A stretch of 64,000 nt of DNA, taken from positions 3,100,001 through 3,164,000 of the forward strand of contig NZ_CP157484.1 in assembly GCF_045348435.1 (NCBI RefSeq). Direction: 5' to 3'. The translations under genes were made by a program, and so were the position numbers. This stretch comes from Alsobacter sp045348435. GTDB lineage: Bacteria > Pseudomonadota > Alphaproteobacteria > Rhizobiales > Beijerinckiaceae. Positions 27,246-34,772 of the stretch are shown here, piece by piece (the stretch's first letter is position 1; every line of letters starts with the position of its first letter). The notes beneath the pieces are model-generated. The model had not been told where the DNA came from. It searched no databases and worked only from the letters and a program-made list of their open reading frames with translations.

Positions 27246-27570
27246 AATTACGGCCACCTATCGGTAAACCCACAGCCTGATTAGGGCGGGCTATCGGGAT
27301 AGTGAGCCAACTGGCTATCGGAATACCCCCGACGATTACCCCCACCTATCGGTAAACCCCCGGACGATTACCCCGCCCTATCGGAAAAAGACGCGCGGTG
27401 GATCGAGCGTCTGCGTGTGGTCGGGTGTACCCCCAATTACACTTCATGAAAATGTGAAATACGCCTCCGGCTCTGAAGCCATCTGGGCGTATGACGGTCA
27501 GCCGTCGCGCTCATCCGCCCCAGGCCGAGGCGGGCGTAACGCCGCATCCGATTACGGCCCCCTATCGGAA
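27246..27570 (+). repeat. Iteron-like direct repeat array
   Basis: Four copies of a degenerate unit (ATTAC, then CC-rich, then CCTATCGG and AA) begin at about 27248, 27336, 27368 and 27552. CTATCGG alone occurs at 27258, 27291, 27315, 27346, 27378 and 27562, all in the same orientation. The first five are spaced 24-33 bp, mostly about three helical turns. The unit length is too short and variable for CRISPR. It lies in the roughly 490-bp gap (27216-27709) before a run of unrecognised genes, as expected for a replication origin or a multi-site operator. Confidence 0.6.
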
Positions 27571-27709
27571 TAACAGACCATTCTTCGCGACCCTCAGCAG
27601 CCACGCTGACTGATCTCTCACACCCCTGAGCCACCACAAGCCGACATCTGGCGTCGACGCTCAGGGCACCATTACTGCCTCTTCCTCCGACATTTCGGGA
27701 CCTATCATC

Positions 27710-28378
27710 ATGAACAAGCCATGCTGCGTGGCGGGTTGCGCCAACGCCGTGACTGGACGCTGGAGCATCCGCTGCCACGCTCACGAGAAGGCGCACCGTC
27801 GCCACGGACACAGCCTCCAGAAGGCTGTCACCAAGCACATGCTCAAGCCCTACGTGAAGCGGGTGGAAGAGCGCATCGAGAAGAACCAGGACAAGATCAT
27901 CTGGTCCGCTGTGGAAGCCCGGTGGCTTGCTAACGTCGAGAACGCGAAGCGGATCTGGGGAGACTTCTACGCCGGGAAGGCTGGGTCAGGCTGGGAGCGT
28001 GAGGCGGCTGCCTCCGTTCTGAAGCTGGCTGACAACGTCCAGCCCATGACCGTCGTGAAGACCGTGTTGGCCCTCTACCTCCTGGAAAGGGACAACCCTC
28101 ACTTCTTCCAGGACGACCGTGCGCTGCGCTTCCAGATCACCCGCAGGGTGCGAGGACTGACGAAGCTGAATGCTGGCAGCTACTGGGACGCCAAGGCCAA
28201 CGGAAACCGGCTGGTCTACAAGGACCTCCACCCGAAGGCCGCTGAGTTCTTCGCTCAGTGGATCGTTCAGACCCTCGGCCCCGTAGGGGTCCACCTCCAG
28301 CACCTTGAAGACCGTGAAGTTGAGATCAAGCGCAGGGCTGAGGCGGACTTCCGTGAGGCCCTGAGCGAACTGGCCTGA
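27710..28378 (+). CDS. Unrecognised protein with an N-terminal Cys/His cluster
   Basis: 222 residues. The first 35 residues contain CCVAGCANAV and RCHAHEKAHRRHGH, a Cys/His set that could bind zinc. The rest is mixed charged and helical with RITRRVRGL-like basic stretches (FQITRRVRGLTKLN). No family recognised. It is the first gene after the iteron-like array, so a replication or regulatory DNA-binding role is a reasonable guess, not shown. Confidence 0.6.
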   Translation: MNKPCCVAGCANAVTGRWSIRCHAHEKAHRRHGHSLQKAVTKHMLKPYVKRVEERIEKNQDKIIWSAVEARWLANVENAKRIWGDFYAGKAGSGWEREAAASVLKLADNVQPMTVVKTVLALYLLERDNPHFFQDDRALRFQITRRVRGLTKLNAGSYWDAKANGNRLVYKDLHPKAAEFFAQWIVQTLGPVGVHLQHLEDREVEIKRRAEADFREALSELA

Positions 28379-28495
28379 CCAGCCAGACGACCTCACCCCT
28401 GATTGCCCCACCCTCCCAGAGAAACAGCCCCGTGGCCACCACCACGAGGACGATGACGGCTGACCACACACCATCCCGAACCCGAGGAGACCACC

Positions 28496-29248
28496 ATGCC
28501 CCAGGAGTACACCGCAGAGACCCTCGACCGTCGTTCGGGCGACCTCACCACCACATCACTTGGCGTCTGGAAGACCGTGTCCGAGCTGGCCACCGACTAC
28601 CAGTGTGGCCCTCGTGAGTTCCGGGTGATCTTGAAGGCCATGAACCTTCTCGCTTCAGAGGGGAGACATGGATGGCAGAGGCTGACCCACGAAGCTGTGG
28701 CCATGGGCTATGGCAAGAGGCTGACCCCCAAGAGGACCAAGAACGGCAAGCTGTACCCCTTCGACGTGATCTCCCCCCTGGGTCAGGCGCTCATTGCCTC
28801 CCTGTGGGATGAGGCAAGGGCTGAGGTCGAAGCTGCGAAGAGGAGCAAGCCTTCTGTGAGAGCCGCTGAGGCCCGTCTGTGGTCCTTCGCGGAAGGGAGA
28901 CGGAGGACGATGACCGTACAGGAACAGGTCTGCTGGCTCCTGGACCATCACCCCAGCCTGACCCTCTCGGAGGTCTCCCTCATCACCAGTTCTGACCTCA
29001 AGCTGGTCTCCAAGTACGCCAAGCTCCGCAGGGAGCAGCGGGAGTACCTGACGAGGCAGAAGACTAAGGAGCTACCCCGGATCCCTGATGATGCTGGGTG
29101 GTCTTTGACTGAGAAGGAGATGAGGGAGGCCGCCCATGTGGGGCTGTCCATCCTCCCTCGCTTCTTCAACCAATCCAAGGCTGTCGCCTTTGACCTGTAT
29201 GGGATCGAGGGTGATGTCTGGACGCAAGAAACCCTGAAGGCAGCCTAA
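28496..29248 (+). CDS. Unrecognised DNA-binding-like protein
   Basis: 250 residues. SLGVWKTVSELATDYQCGPREFRVILKAMNL-type spacing in the N-terminal 55 residues looks like a helix-turn-helix, followed by WQRLTHEAVAMGYGKRL as in phage winged-helix regulators. The middle has LSEVSLITSSDLKLVSKYAKL, a second HTH-like unit. The start is preceded by GAGGAGACCACC, a good SD. It continues the same-strand run after the repeat array. No known family is assigned. Confidence 0.6.
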   Translation: MPQEYTAETLDRRSGDLTTTSLGVWKTVSELATDYQCGPREFRVILKAMNLLASEGRHGWQRLTHEAVAMGYGKRLTPKRTKNGKLYPFDVISPLGQALIASLWDEARAEVEAAKRSKPSVRAAEARLWSFAEGRRRTMTVQEQVCWLLDHHPSLTLSEVSLITSSDLKLVSKYAKLRREQREYLTRQKTKELPRIPDDAGWSLTEKEMREAAHVGLSILPRFFNQSKAVAFDLYGIEGDVWTQETLKAA

Positions 29249-29445
29249 GGCGAAGCCCTCAGGGCTTTGATCAGTTGATCGGACTATATTACCCAAGCAC
29301 TCGCCTTGGTGAAAACACGACTTCATCAAGTCAACCGAGATGGTCTTCACCCCCACGGGGGCTGTGCAAATTCGACGCTAACAACCTTTTTCAACCCTGG
29401 AAGATCTCCTCCTTCCACCTTTCCTAACCTCAAAGACAAAGACCA

Positions 29446-30048
29446 ATGACCAAGACCAACGGTGGGGGTTGTCCCCGCCGCCGCCACCTCGCGACTGTAC
29501 GAGCCAAGTTCCTTCGCCTCTACAAGGAAGGCCACCTCATCGACCCCAAGACCGGGAAGTGGATGAGCACCTACTACCTTGGTCGGCTCCTAGACGTTCC
29601 AGGGTCCACAGCCAAGCGGTGGATCGACAAGCACTGTCCTGACTACGCCGCTGCGCTGGCAGCCCGTGGCAAGAACGACAAGGCCACTGTCGAGGCCAAG
29701 AAGGCCGCCATGAGGGCCTTGATCGAAGCTGGGGAGCACGTCTCCTCGTGCGGCTTCTTCATGCCCGCCTACCTCCTAGCACATGACCTGAACATCTCCC
29801 CGACCACCTTCATGAAGTGGGCCTGGGAAATGGCCCCTGAGCTGGCAGCTCGGTGGCGAGAGGGCCACTGCAATCACTGGCGGACAGCTCCGTCCGCCGA
29901 GATGGAGGCCCAACGCGCCAACCAGCGGGCCTCTGCCAGGAAGCAACGTCAGTACAGTCGAAGGACCAACACCCGTCGCCTTAACGAGATGCGGCGTGAA
30001 CTCGACACCAAACACCACAACACAGAGACAACTGATGACACCCGATAA
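29446..30048 (+). CDS. Unrecognised protein with two HTH-like segments
   Basis: 200 residues. Two similar helical units are visible: YYLGRLLDVPGSTAKRWIDKH near 40-60 and YLLAHDLNISPTTFMKWAWEM near 108-128, both shaped like helix-turn-helix motifs. The C-terminus is very basic (ASARKQRQYSRRTNTRR). A DNA-binding role is likely; the target is unknown. Its 3' end overlaps the next gene by 14 bases. The 197-bp gap upstream carries a CCCCCACGGGGG palindrome. Confidence 0.6.
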   Translation: MTKTNGGGCPRRRHLATVRAKFLRLYKEGHLIDPKTGKWMSTYYLGRLLDVPGSTAKRWIDKHCPDYAAALAARGKNDKATVEAKKAAMRALIEAGEHVSSCGFFMPAYLLAHDLNISPTTFMKWAWEMAPELAARWREGHCNHWRTAPSAEMEAQRANQRASARKQRQYSRRTNTRRLNEMRRELDTKHHNTETTDDTR

Positions 30049-30340
30049 AGAAACCTGCCTTGCTCAGTACGAACAGAGCATCGTTCGCGACGAGATCGAC
30101 CGCATGATCAGCTACATCAATCCGAAAGATGGGGCTCTCATGCGGCGAAGAGAGTTCGCGCGACTGGTCAAGCCCGGTCGCAACATCGATGGCGCTGACG
30201 CCACGAACTTCATCGGCGACTGTGAGGACATGCTGGAGCAGTCCAGCCATCTCACGCCGCCTCACGTCAAGTTCCTGGACTTCGTCCTTCGCACGCGCGT
30301 GAAGACCGACATCCATTCCTTCGACGTGAGGCGGTCCTGA
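30035..30340 (+). CDS. Small unrecognised island protein
   Basis: 101 residues from ATG 30035, overlapping the end of the HTH-like gene, so probably cotranscribed. Soluble and charged, with no signal peptide or membrane segment and no recognised motif. The earlier in-frame start at 29996 is less likely because it lies deeper in the upstream gene. Confidence 0.55.
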   Translation: MTPDKETCLAQYEQSIVRDEIDRMISYINPKDGALMRRREFARLVKPGRNIDGADATNFIGDCEDMLEQSSHLTPPHVKFLDFVLRTRVKTDIHSFDVRRS

Positions 30341-30526
30341 AGGGGCTCCTGTAGCCCACCCAAGAGGGAGAGGCTGCCATGCATGGCCTCTCCCCTCCCC
30401 TTGAGCAGCAGGATGCGCCCTGCAACATGGCACCCGGTAGTCCCGAGCCACTACACTTCATTAAACACGCTTGTCGTGACCGCCTGGCTCGTTAACATCC
30501 GAGCTTCGCCCAGCGGGAGTGACGCC

Positions 30527-30784
30527 ATGCGCTACCTGCTCATCGAGACCCACAAGGGTGACCTCCTCTTCGACTACAACAAGCTCGCTCAGGGTCTGTT
30601 CGACCGTGAGGAGATCGTGCGTCGAGAGCCCGGATCAGTGCGAAAGATGCTGCATGAGCAGCATGTCGACTACGCGTGGGATCCGAGGCGACCTCGTCGC
30701 GCCTTGGTGGAGCCCTCCGATGATCGACAGTGCAAGGCGTTCAAGCTGGCGTGCTTGGACAGCACCCCCGATCTGTCTACTTGA
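30527..30784 (+). CDS. Small unrecognised island protein
   Basis: 85 residues from ATG 30527, which has a good SD (GGGAG, 8 bases upstream); the frame open to 30383 is an unlikely extension. It begins MRYLLIETHKGDLLFDYNKL and is charged and soluble. No family recognised. Last gene of the same-strand run that starts at 27710. Confidence 0.55.
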   Translation: MRYLLIETHKGDLLFDYNKLAQGLFDREEIVRREPGSVRKMLHEQHVDYAWDPRRPRRALVEPSDDRQCKAFKLACLDSTPDLST

Positions 30785-30913
30785 CCGGCCACCCGGAAGA
30801 ACTGTGAACGGGTGGGCTGGGGATCCACCCGGTCGACGTATGGCGCGGGACGCGAAATAGGGTCACTCTACATGCGCCTTTGCCCTTCACGCAGCAGACA
30901 ACAGGAGGGGAAC

Positions 30914-31315
30914 ATGAAAGCGTCATCTCTGAGCTTCCAGGCAGCCGTCTTGTTGGTCCTGGTCGGAATGGGGTGGGGCATCGCGATGGCAGCGTCTGGC
31001 GACCACTCAACCATGCCCGCTCACGCGCACCTCAACCTTCTGGGCTGGGTCTCGTTGTTCCTGTTCGGCATCTTTTACCACCTCCACCCGAACCTGGATC
31101 GGAGCCGAGCGGCGCTCGTACAGGTCTGGACCTGGATCGTCGCCACAGTGGTCCTGGTCGTAGGGGTTGGCCTCATTCATACCGGTCGGACAGCGGGAGA
31201 TCCTATCGCCGCCGTCTCGTCCCTGGTGGTCTTTGGTGACATGGCCTTCTTTGGCTGGCTGGTGTACCGGCGGAACCGGGCTGGCGAGGTGCGTTCGGCG
31301 GTTCCGGCTGAGTAG
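30914..31315 (+). CDS. Small membrane protein, cytochrome-oxidase-subunit-I-like
   Basis: 133 residues with four hydrophobic segments. HAHLNLLGWVSLFLFGIFYH keeps the His-x-His and GW features of short proteins often annotated as cytochrome-c oxidase-like in Rhizobiales; the protein is far too short to be an oxidase subunit. AGGAGGGG just before ATG 30914 is a strong SD. Inner-membrane; function unknown, perhaps haem or NO related. Confidence 0.72.
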   Translation: MKASSLSFQAAVLLVLVGMGWGIAMAASGDHSTMPAHAHLNLLGWVSLFLFGIFYHLHPNLDRSRAALVQVWTWIVATVVLVVGVGLIHTGRTAGDPIAAVSSLVVFGDMAFFGWLVYRRNRAGEVRSAVPAE

Positions 31316-31359
31316 ATAGACCTCGTCGTCGCGGCTCGGCAAAGCGACTGGCAGCGCAA

Positions 31360-31632
31360 CTACTGCGGACGCGCCATGCCCCCCGCGCTTGTCATCACGC
31401 CGTTGTAGTAGAAGTCCGCACGGCGGCGACGGTCGTCCAATGAAAATGGCTCAGGAAAAGGGGGCACTCCGCGATCTGCGAACAGCTCCCAGAAGTACTC
31501 CTCGGACAGGGGCTCGCTTTCGGCTCTTGCGATGAGGGGTTGCATCGGAAGCCACTCAGTTCCGGCGAGCGGAAAGACATAGGCGACCGAGGGCAGCCAT
31601 AGCACAGGCATGCCTACCAGGCTGCGGAACAT
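31360..31632 (-). CDS. Small unrecognised protein
   Basis: 90 residues. GGGAGG lies 6 bases before the ATG at 31632, supporting translation. The N-terminal 30 residues are hydrophobic (VGMPVLWLPSVAYVFPLAG), possibly a membrane or signal segment, followed by an acidic stretch and a basic RRRRADFYYNG. No family recognised. Confidence 0.5.
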   Translation of the reverse strand: MFRSLVGMPVLWLPSVAYVFPLAGTEWLPMQPLIARAESEPLSEEYFWELFADRGVPPFPEPFSLDDRRRRADFYYNGVMTSAGGMARPQ

Positions 31633-31711
31633 CCGCGCCTCCCAACGGTACGTGATGCAGAACGGAACACGCGCACGAGGCTCTTCCGATACCTCGTGCG
31701 CGCTGCGCTAG

Positions 31712-31924
31712 TCAGCCTTGCCGAGAGCCCTGACCGCCCCCTTGCTGACCGGAGCGCCCCTTCTGCTCGTCCCGATGCTCCTGCTGGCCCTGCTGTCCGC
31801 TCTGACCGCCGCGCTGGCTCTGCTGGTCATTGCGATTGCGGTCTTCGTGTTGACCGGCTTGCCCGCCTTGCTGACCGCTGCGCTTGTTCTGCTGGTCGCG
31901 ATCTTGATTGTTCTGTGTGGCCAT
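31712..31924 (-). CDS. Low-complexity Gln/Gly/Arg-rich hydrophilic protein
   Basis: 70 residues made almost wholly of Q, G, R, N, D, E and H with repeated SGQQG and GGQ units; no hydrophobic core. A strong SD (GGGAGGAC) precedes the ATG at 31924. The composition resembles Gly-rich hydrophilic stress proteins of the GsiB/Con-10 type, but the identity is not clear. The opposite strand gives a hydrophobic shadow frame that should be ignored. Confidence 0.6.
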   Translation of the reverse strand: MATQNNQDRDQQNKRSGQQGGQAGQHEDRNRNDQQSQRGGQSGQQGQQEHRDEQKGRSGQQGGGQGSRQG

Positions 31925-32147
31925 GGCGCGTCCTCCCGTGGGACTGATTGCGCCCCCGACCTTGAGGTTGCTACAAAAGCTGACCGTGGCAAGTCGAAAA
32001 GATAGGCAACGGGCTACCACCGCCGAGAGGGCTGAGGCATTCCAAGTTCGTTGGCTACCACCTCCACCCGAACCTCGACCGACAGCCATTCTACATTTAG
32101 GGGATCGGTCTTTCGGCGGCTTCGCCTAAGCCCGTCCATCGGACTGG

Positions 32148-32501
32148 TTATTCGCGCTGTGTGGCTGGACCGAACATTGGCGCGGCAAGGATCGCTTCCA
32201 TGTGGAGTACCGTCTCACCGGTATTGTGGAAGCCATGTCGATGGCCCGCTGGTACGATCACAGATTGTCCGGCGGTCAGGGCAGCGCGCTCCTCATTAAT
32301 CCAGACTTCGGCGCGGCCAGCCAGAACGGTCAGCACCTCTTCGACCGTGTGAAGATGAGGAGGCGCGCCGCAACCAGGGTCACACCATTGCTCGAAGACA
32401 CACAGTTGCTCCGCACCCGTTGCGGTCGAAATGCGCATACGCGTGAGAACGCCGGGTCTCCACAGCGCCCGCTCCTGTCCCCCGTGGTCGATGACGCGCA
32501 T
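32148..32501 (-). CDS. Cupin-domain protein
   Basis: 117 residues. Cupin motif 1 is clear: GCGAPPHLHTVEEVLTVLAG with His-x-His and Glu metal ligands; motif 2 is VPAGHRHGFHNTG. A single small beta barrel, metal-binding, substrate unknown. Minus strand, separate from its neighbours; 32502-32784 next to it holds nothing convincing. Confidence 0.82.
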   Translation of the reverse strand: MRVIDHGGQERALWRPGVLTRMRISTATGAEQLCVFEQWCDPGCGAPPHLHTVEEVLTVLAGRAEVWINEERAALTAGQSVIVPAGHRHGFHNTGETVLHMEAILAAPMFGPATQRE

Positions 32502-32784
32502 TGCCTCAAGCCTGAGCCATCACGCCGATAACTGTTCGATCATACTCCCGGTCGGGGGGAAGCGTCACGTCATTGAAGACATGCCCCGCGCGAGATCACG
32601 CAACGAGTGATCCGTGGAGACTAATTGCGGATCGGACTTGGGCGGAAGCAGATCTCGATGAGATCGATGTTGTCGCACACCCGCCAGCAACCAATCGGGG
32701 CTTTCGCTCTGCTGGACGCTGCTCGAACTTGATGGCCGGTTCCCAAGGCCAACCTGCAAGGCAGTAGCCATCCGTCTTGGGAAC

Positions 32785-33327
32785 CTACTCCTCGATGCGC
32801 TCCATGCGCCTGAGTGCCTGCTTGAAGCTCAAGACCTCTGGATGGACCACCGGCATCTTGGGCAGCTCGTTGATCGTGACCACTGGTTCAAGCTCCCGAG
32901 CTACCAACGTCCTGAGCTTCCAACACGCTTCGTGCTGGGCGGTCAGCTTCGGACTAACCGCCCATCCCGTGGTGATGTACCGCGCTCGAATGGGTTGGTC
33001 GTAGAGAACTGCCCGTTCACAGATGTCCTCCAGTCGTTTGATCCTGGGGAGACCTCGCTTTCGGCAATGTTTCAGCAGCTTGGCGAGTTGGTGCCCGAAC
33101 TTCTGAGAGCCGAGCTTCTCCTCGGAGACGCCGTGGTGACGAAGGAAGCTCTTCAGATACAGTTCGATTGCGTGGAAGTAGAGATAGGCGACCGGGGCGT
33201 TGAAGAAGCCTCGATCCGGCTTCTCTTCCCTGTGCAATAGGGCCGCGTCATAGAAGTATGCGTCGCCGTAATGGAGCCAAGCACGTGCGGCCTCGTCACG
33301 CTTCTTCGGCTTCCCGTCTTCCGCCAT
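32785..33327 (-). CDS. HEPN-like protein
   Basis: 180 residues from ATG 33327, which has AGGAGGGG just upstream. PVAYLYFHAIELYLKSFL, a KFGHQLAKLLKHCRKRGL helix and an acidic N-terminus give the look of small HEPN-domain proteins; no clear RxxxxH RNase motif was found. HEPN proteins often act in toxin-antitoxin and defence systems. It lies downstream of the ligase gene on the same strand. Confidence 0.6.
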   Translation of the reverse strand: MAEDGKPKKRDEAARAWLHYGDAYFYDAALLHREEKPDRGFFNAPVAYLYFHAIELYLKSFLRHHGVSEEKLGSQKFGHQLAKLLKHCRKRGLPRIKRLEDICERAVLYDQPIRARYITTGWAVSPKLTAQHEACWKLRTLVARELEPVVTINELPKMPVVHPEVLSFKQALRRMERIEE

Positions 33328-33438
33328 TTCCCCTCCTGCGCCGCCCAACCTACCGCCACGCCCCGAACAGTTGCGCTCTCGACACTATGATCGTTGGTGA
33401 TGGCTCCTGCCGTGTCCATTCGCTTAGGCGCTCAGGCA

Positions 33439-34062
33439 TCAGCCCTGGCGCTCGTAGTTAGGGCACTTGATCTTGAGCCAACGTGGATCTCTCCCAGCTC
33501 TGTACGGCGCGTCCAGGCGCTTCGATACGATACCCTCAAGCCCCATGGCACAGGCGTGGCGAAGTAGGGCCGATCCGGTAGGTCCGTCCAGGGCCTCTGA
33601 GAAGAGGATGTGGCCCGAGCTGCCCTTCACTGCCTCTTCAAGCAGGGCTCTACGTTCGACCAATGGACGCGAGCGGAGATCGCTACCATCGAGCTCCAAC
33701 AGGTCGAAGGCGACCAGCACCGCTTCGGGCTGTCTGTACGTCGACCTGAGCCCGTGGAAGTCCTGAAGGCCGCTCTCGTGGCCAAGGATCATCTCACCAT
33801 CAATAGCTATCGACGTAGCCGCGAGGTGTGAGAGGTCGGTAGCGACCCCCATGAACGCCTGTGTCCAGGACAGGCCATGACGGCTCCACAGGTCTATGCG
33901 GTCACCTTGCCGTCGGGCCAACATACGATAGCCGTCATACTTCACCTCATGCTGCCACTGTGGGCCTTCAGGGACCTTGTGGGAGAGGATCGGCTGACAG
34001 AGTGGAACGAAGGCCGCTGGAGGGGGGCGGCGTGCTCGGACGGGGGTGGATTGCCAACGCAT
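33439..34062 (-). CDS. ATP-dependent DNA ligase, minimal LigD-type adenylation domain
   Basis: 207 residues. Motif I is KYDGYR with catalytic Lys41; AIDGEM, VAFDLLELDG and GIVSKRLDAPYRAGRDPRWLKIK match motifs III to V of LigD-type ligases. The C-terminal OB fold is absent, so it is shorter than normal minimal ligases and may be a truncated or stand-alone nucleotidyltransferase. It is the last gene before the island's right end and may serve DNA repair or element replication. Confidence 0.82.
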   Translation of the reverse strand: MRWQSTPVRARRPPPAAFVPLCQPILSHKVPEGPQWQHEVKYDGYRMLARRQGDRIDLWSRHGLSWTQAFMGVATDLSHLAATSIAIDGEMILGHESGLQDFHGLRSTYRQPEAVLVAFDLLELDGSDLRSRPLVERRALLEEAVKGSSGHILFSEALDGPTGSALLRHACAMGLEGIVSKRLDAPYRAGRDPRWLKIKCPNYERQG

Positions 34063-34257
34063 GAACCATCATGCGGGCCAGCCCCGGATGGTTCAACTGG
34101 GGCCAACGCTCAACTCGGGCTCAGTGAGCTGTTCGCCATGGCGGTCCACGAACTGCCTGAGAAGAACGAGGCCAATGCCCGTCACTAAGGCTTGGGGAGA
34201 GGTCCTTCGGGCTCCTCCCCTGCCCTTCCGATCTGTTCGTTTTCAGAAGCAGCACAG

Positions 34258-34294
34258 CGTGTGGGGTATAAGGCCGTCCCCGCGTGTGGGGTAT
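34258..34294 (+). repeat. Integrase arm-type sites, right end
   Basis: Two exact copies of CGTGTGGGGTAT at 34258-34269 and 34283-34294, in the same orientation as the left-end copies and 36-72 bp inside the right att repeat. The matching 12-mers at both ends of the island, and nowhere between that I could see, support a role in integrase binding. Confidence 0.7.
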
Positions 34295-34330
34295 GAGCCG
34301 GAATTCCAAATACAAATCAACGACTTAGAA

Positions 34331-34350
34331 AAATGGCGGAGACGGAGGGA
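34331..34350 (+). repeat. att direct repeat, right end (tRNA 3' end)
   Basis: Identical to 19863-19882. This copy overlaps the 3' end of the intact tRNA-Ser(GCT), including its encoded CCA, so the tRNA gene has stayed functional after integration. Confidence 0.9.
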
Positions 34351-34427
34351 TTCGAACCCTCGATAGGGCTTTACAACCCTATAACGGTTTAGCAAACCGC
34401 CGCCTTCAGCCTCTCGGCCACGTCTCC
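34334..34427 (-). tRNA. tRNA-Ser (GCT)
   Basis: Read on the minus strand from 34427: acceptor GGAGACG pairs with CGTCTCC, discriminator G, and CCA is encoded. The anticodon loop TTGCTAA carries GCT, reading AGC/AGU. A long variable arm marks a class II serine tRNA, and the T loop GGTTCGAATCC is canonical. Its 3' end is the integration site of the island. Confidence 0.95.
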
Positions 34428-34502
34428 AGCGCGGGAACCTCTAGGCGATCATCGCGGTGGGGTCAACGGCGCAAACGCGGCTTGCGCCGGAGGGCCGCCG
34501 GC

Positions 34503-34772
34503 TCAGTGCAACTGCAGCCACATGCGGGCGGCCCGCTGGGCGTCGGCGATCTCGGCGGCGGTCATTTCGGCGGCCACCTCGGCGCGCAGCGCCAGGGCGT
34601 CGCGGCAGCCGCGGACGGCCGCGATGTTGAGCCACTTGTGCGCGGCGATGCGGTCCACCTCCACCGAGCGGCCGGCGGCGTACATCATCCCGAGTTCGAG
34701 GAAGGCGACGCCGTCCATCTCGGGCGAAGCGATCGAGGCCATGTCGGCCGTGGACATTTCGAAGCGAGCCAT
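34503..34772 (-). CDS. Sel1-repeat-like protein
   Basis: 89 residues. FLELGMMYAAGRSVEVDRIAAHKWLNIAAVRG is one Sel1/TPR-like repeat, followed by an AEMTAAEIADAQRAARMWL helix. Short single-repeat proteins of this kind are common in Rhizobiales and probably mediate protein contacts. It lies just outside the island, upstream of tRNA-Ser on the same strand. Confidence 0.75.
   Translation of the reverse strand: MARFEMSTADMASIASPEMDGVAFLELGMMYAAGRSVEVDRIAAHKWLNIAAVRGCRDALALRAEVAAEMTAAEIADAQRAARMWLQLH

Larger units (their letters stand above)
19863..34350. mobile_element. Integrative genomic island in tRNA-Ser(GCT)
   Basis: The element is bounded by identical 20-bp direct repeats (19863-19882, 34331-34350). 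The right copy forms the 3' end of an intact tRNA-Ser(GCT); the left copy is an isolated duplicate next to a tyrosine recombinase gene. Both ends carry tandem copies of CGTGTGGGGTAT, consistent with integrase arm sites. Inside are restriction-modification, Abi, recombinase, unrecognised and small stress-like genes with less GC-rich sequence than the flanks. No conjugation, capsid or terminase genes were recognised, so it may need a helper for transfer. Confidence 0.9.

Noticed and set aside
27246..27570. Possible CRISPR array
   Set aside because: Repeat units are short and degenerate, spacings are 24-33 bp with conserved rather than unique content, and no cas genes are present.
31718..32005. 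Hydrophobic plus-strand protein
   Set aside because: Shadow of the Q/G/R-rich gene on the other strand: antisense of CAG/CAA-rich codons gives Leu/Ala-rich sequence.
32565..32771. Small ORFs on both strands in the cupin-HEPN gap
   Set aside because: No SD, no motif, and the frames overlap each other; nothing supports either.
19863..34350. Prophage interpretation of the island
   Set aside because: No capsid, portal, terminase, tail or lysis gene was recognised; integrase and HTH-like genes alone do not show a phage.
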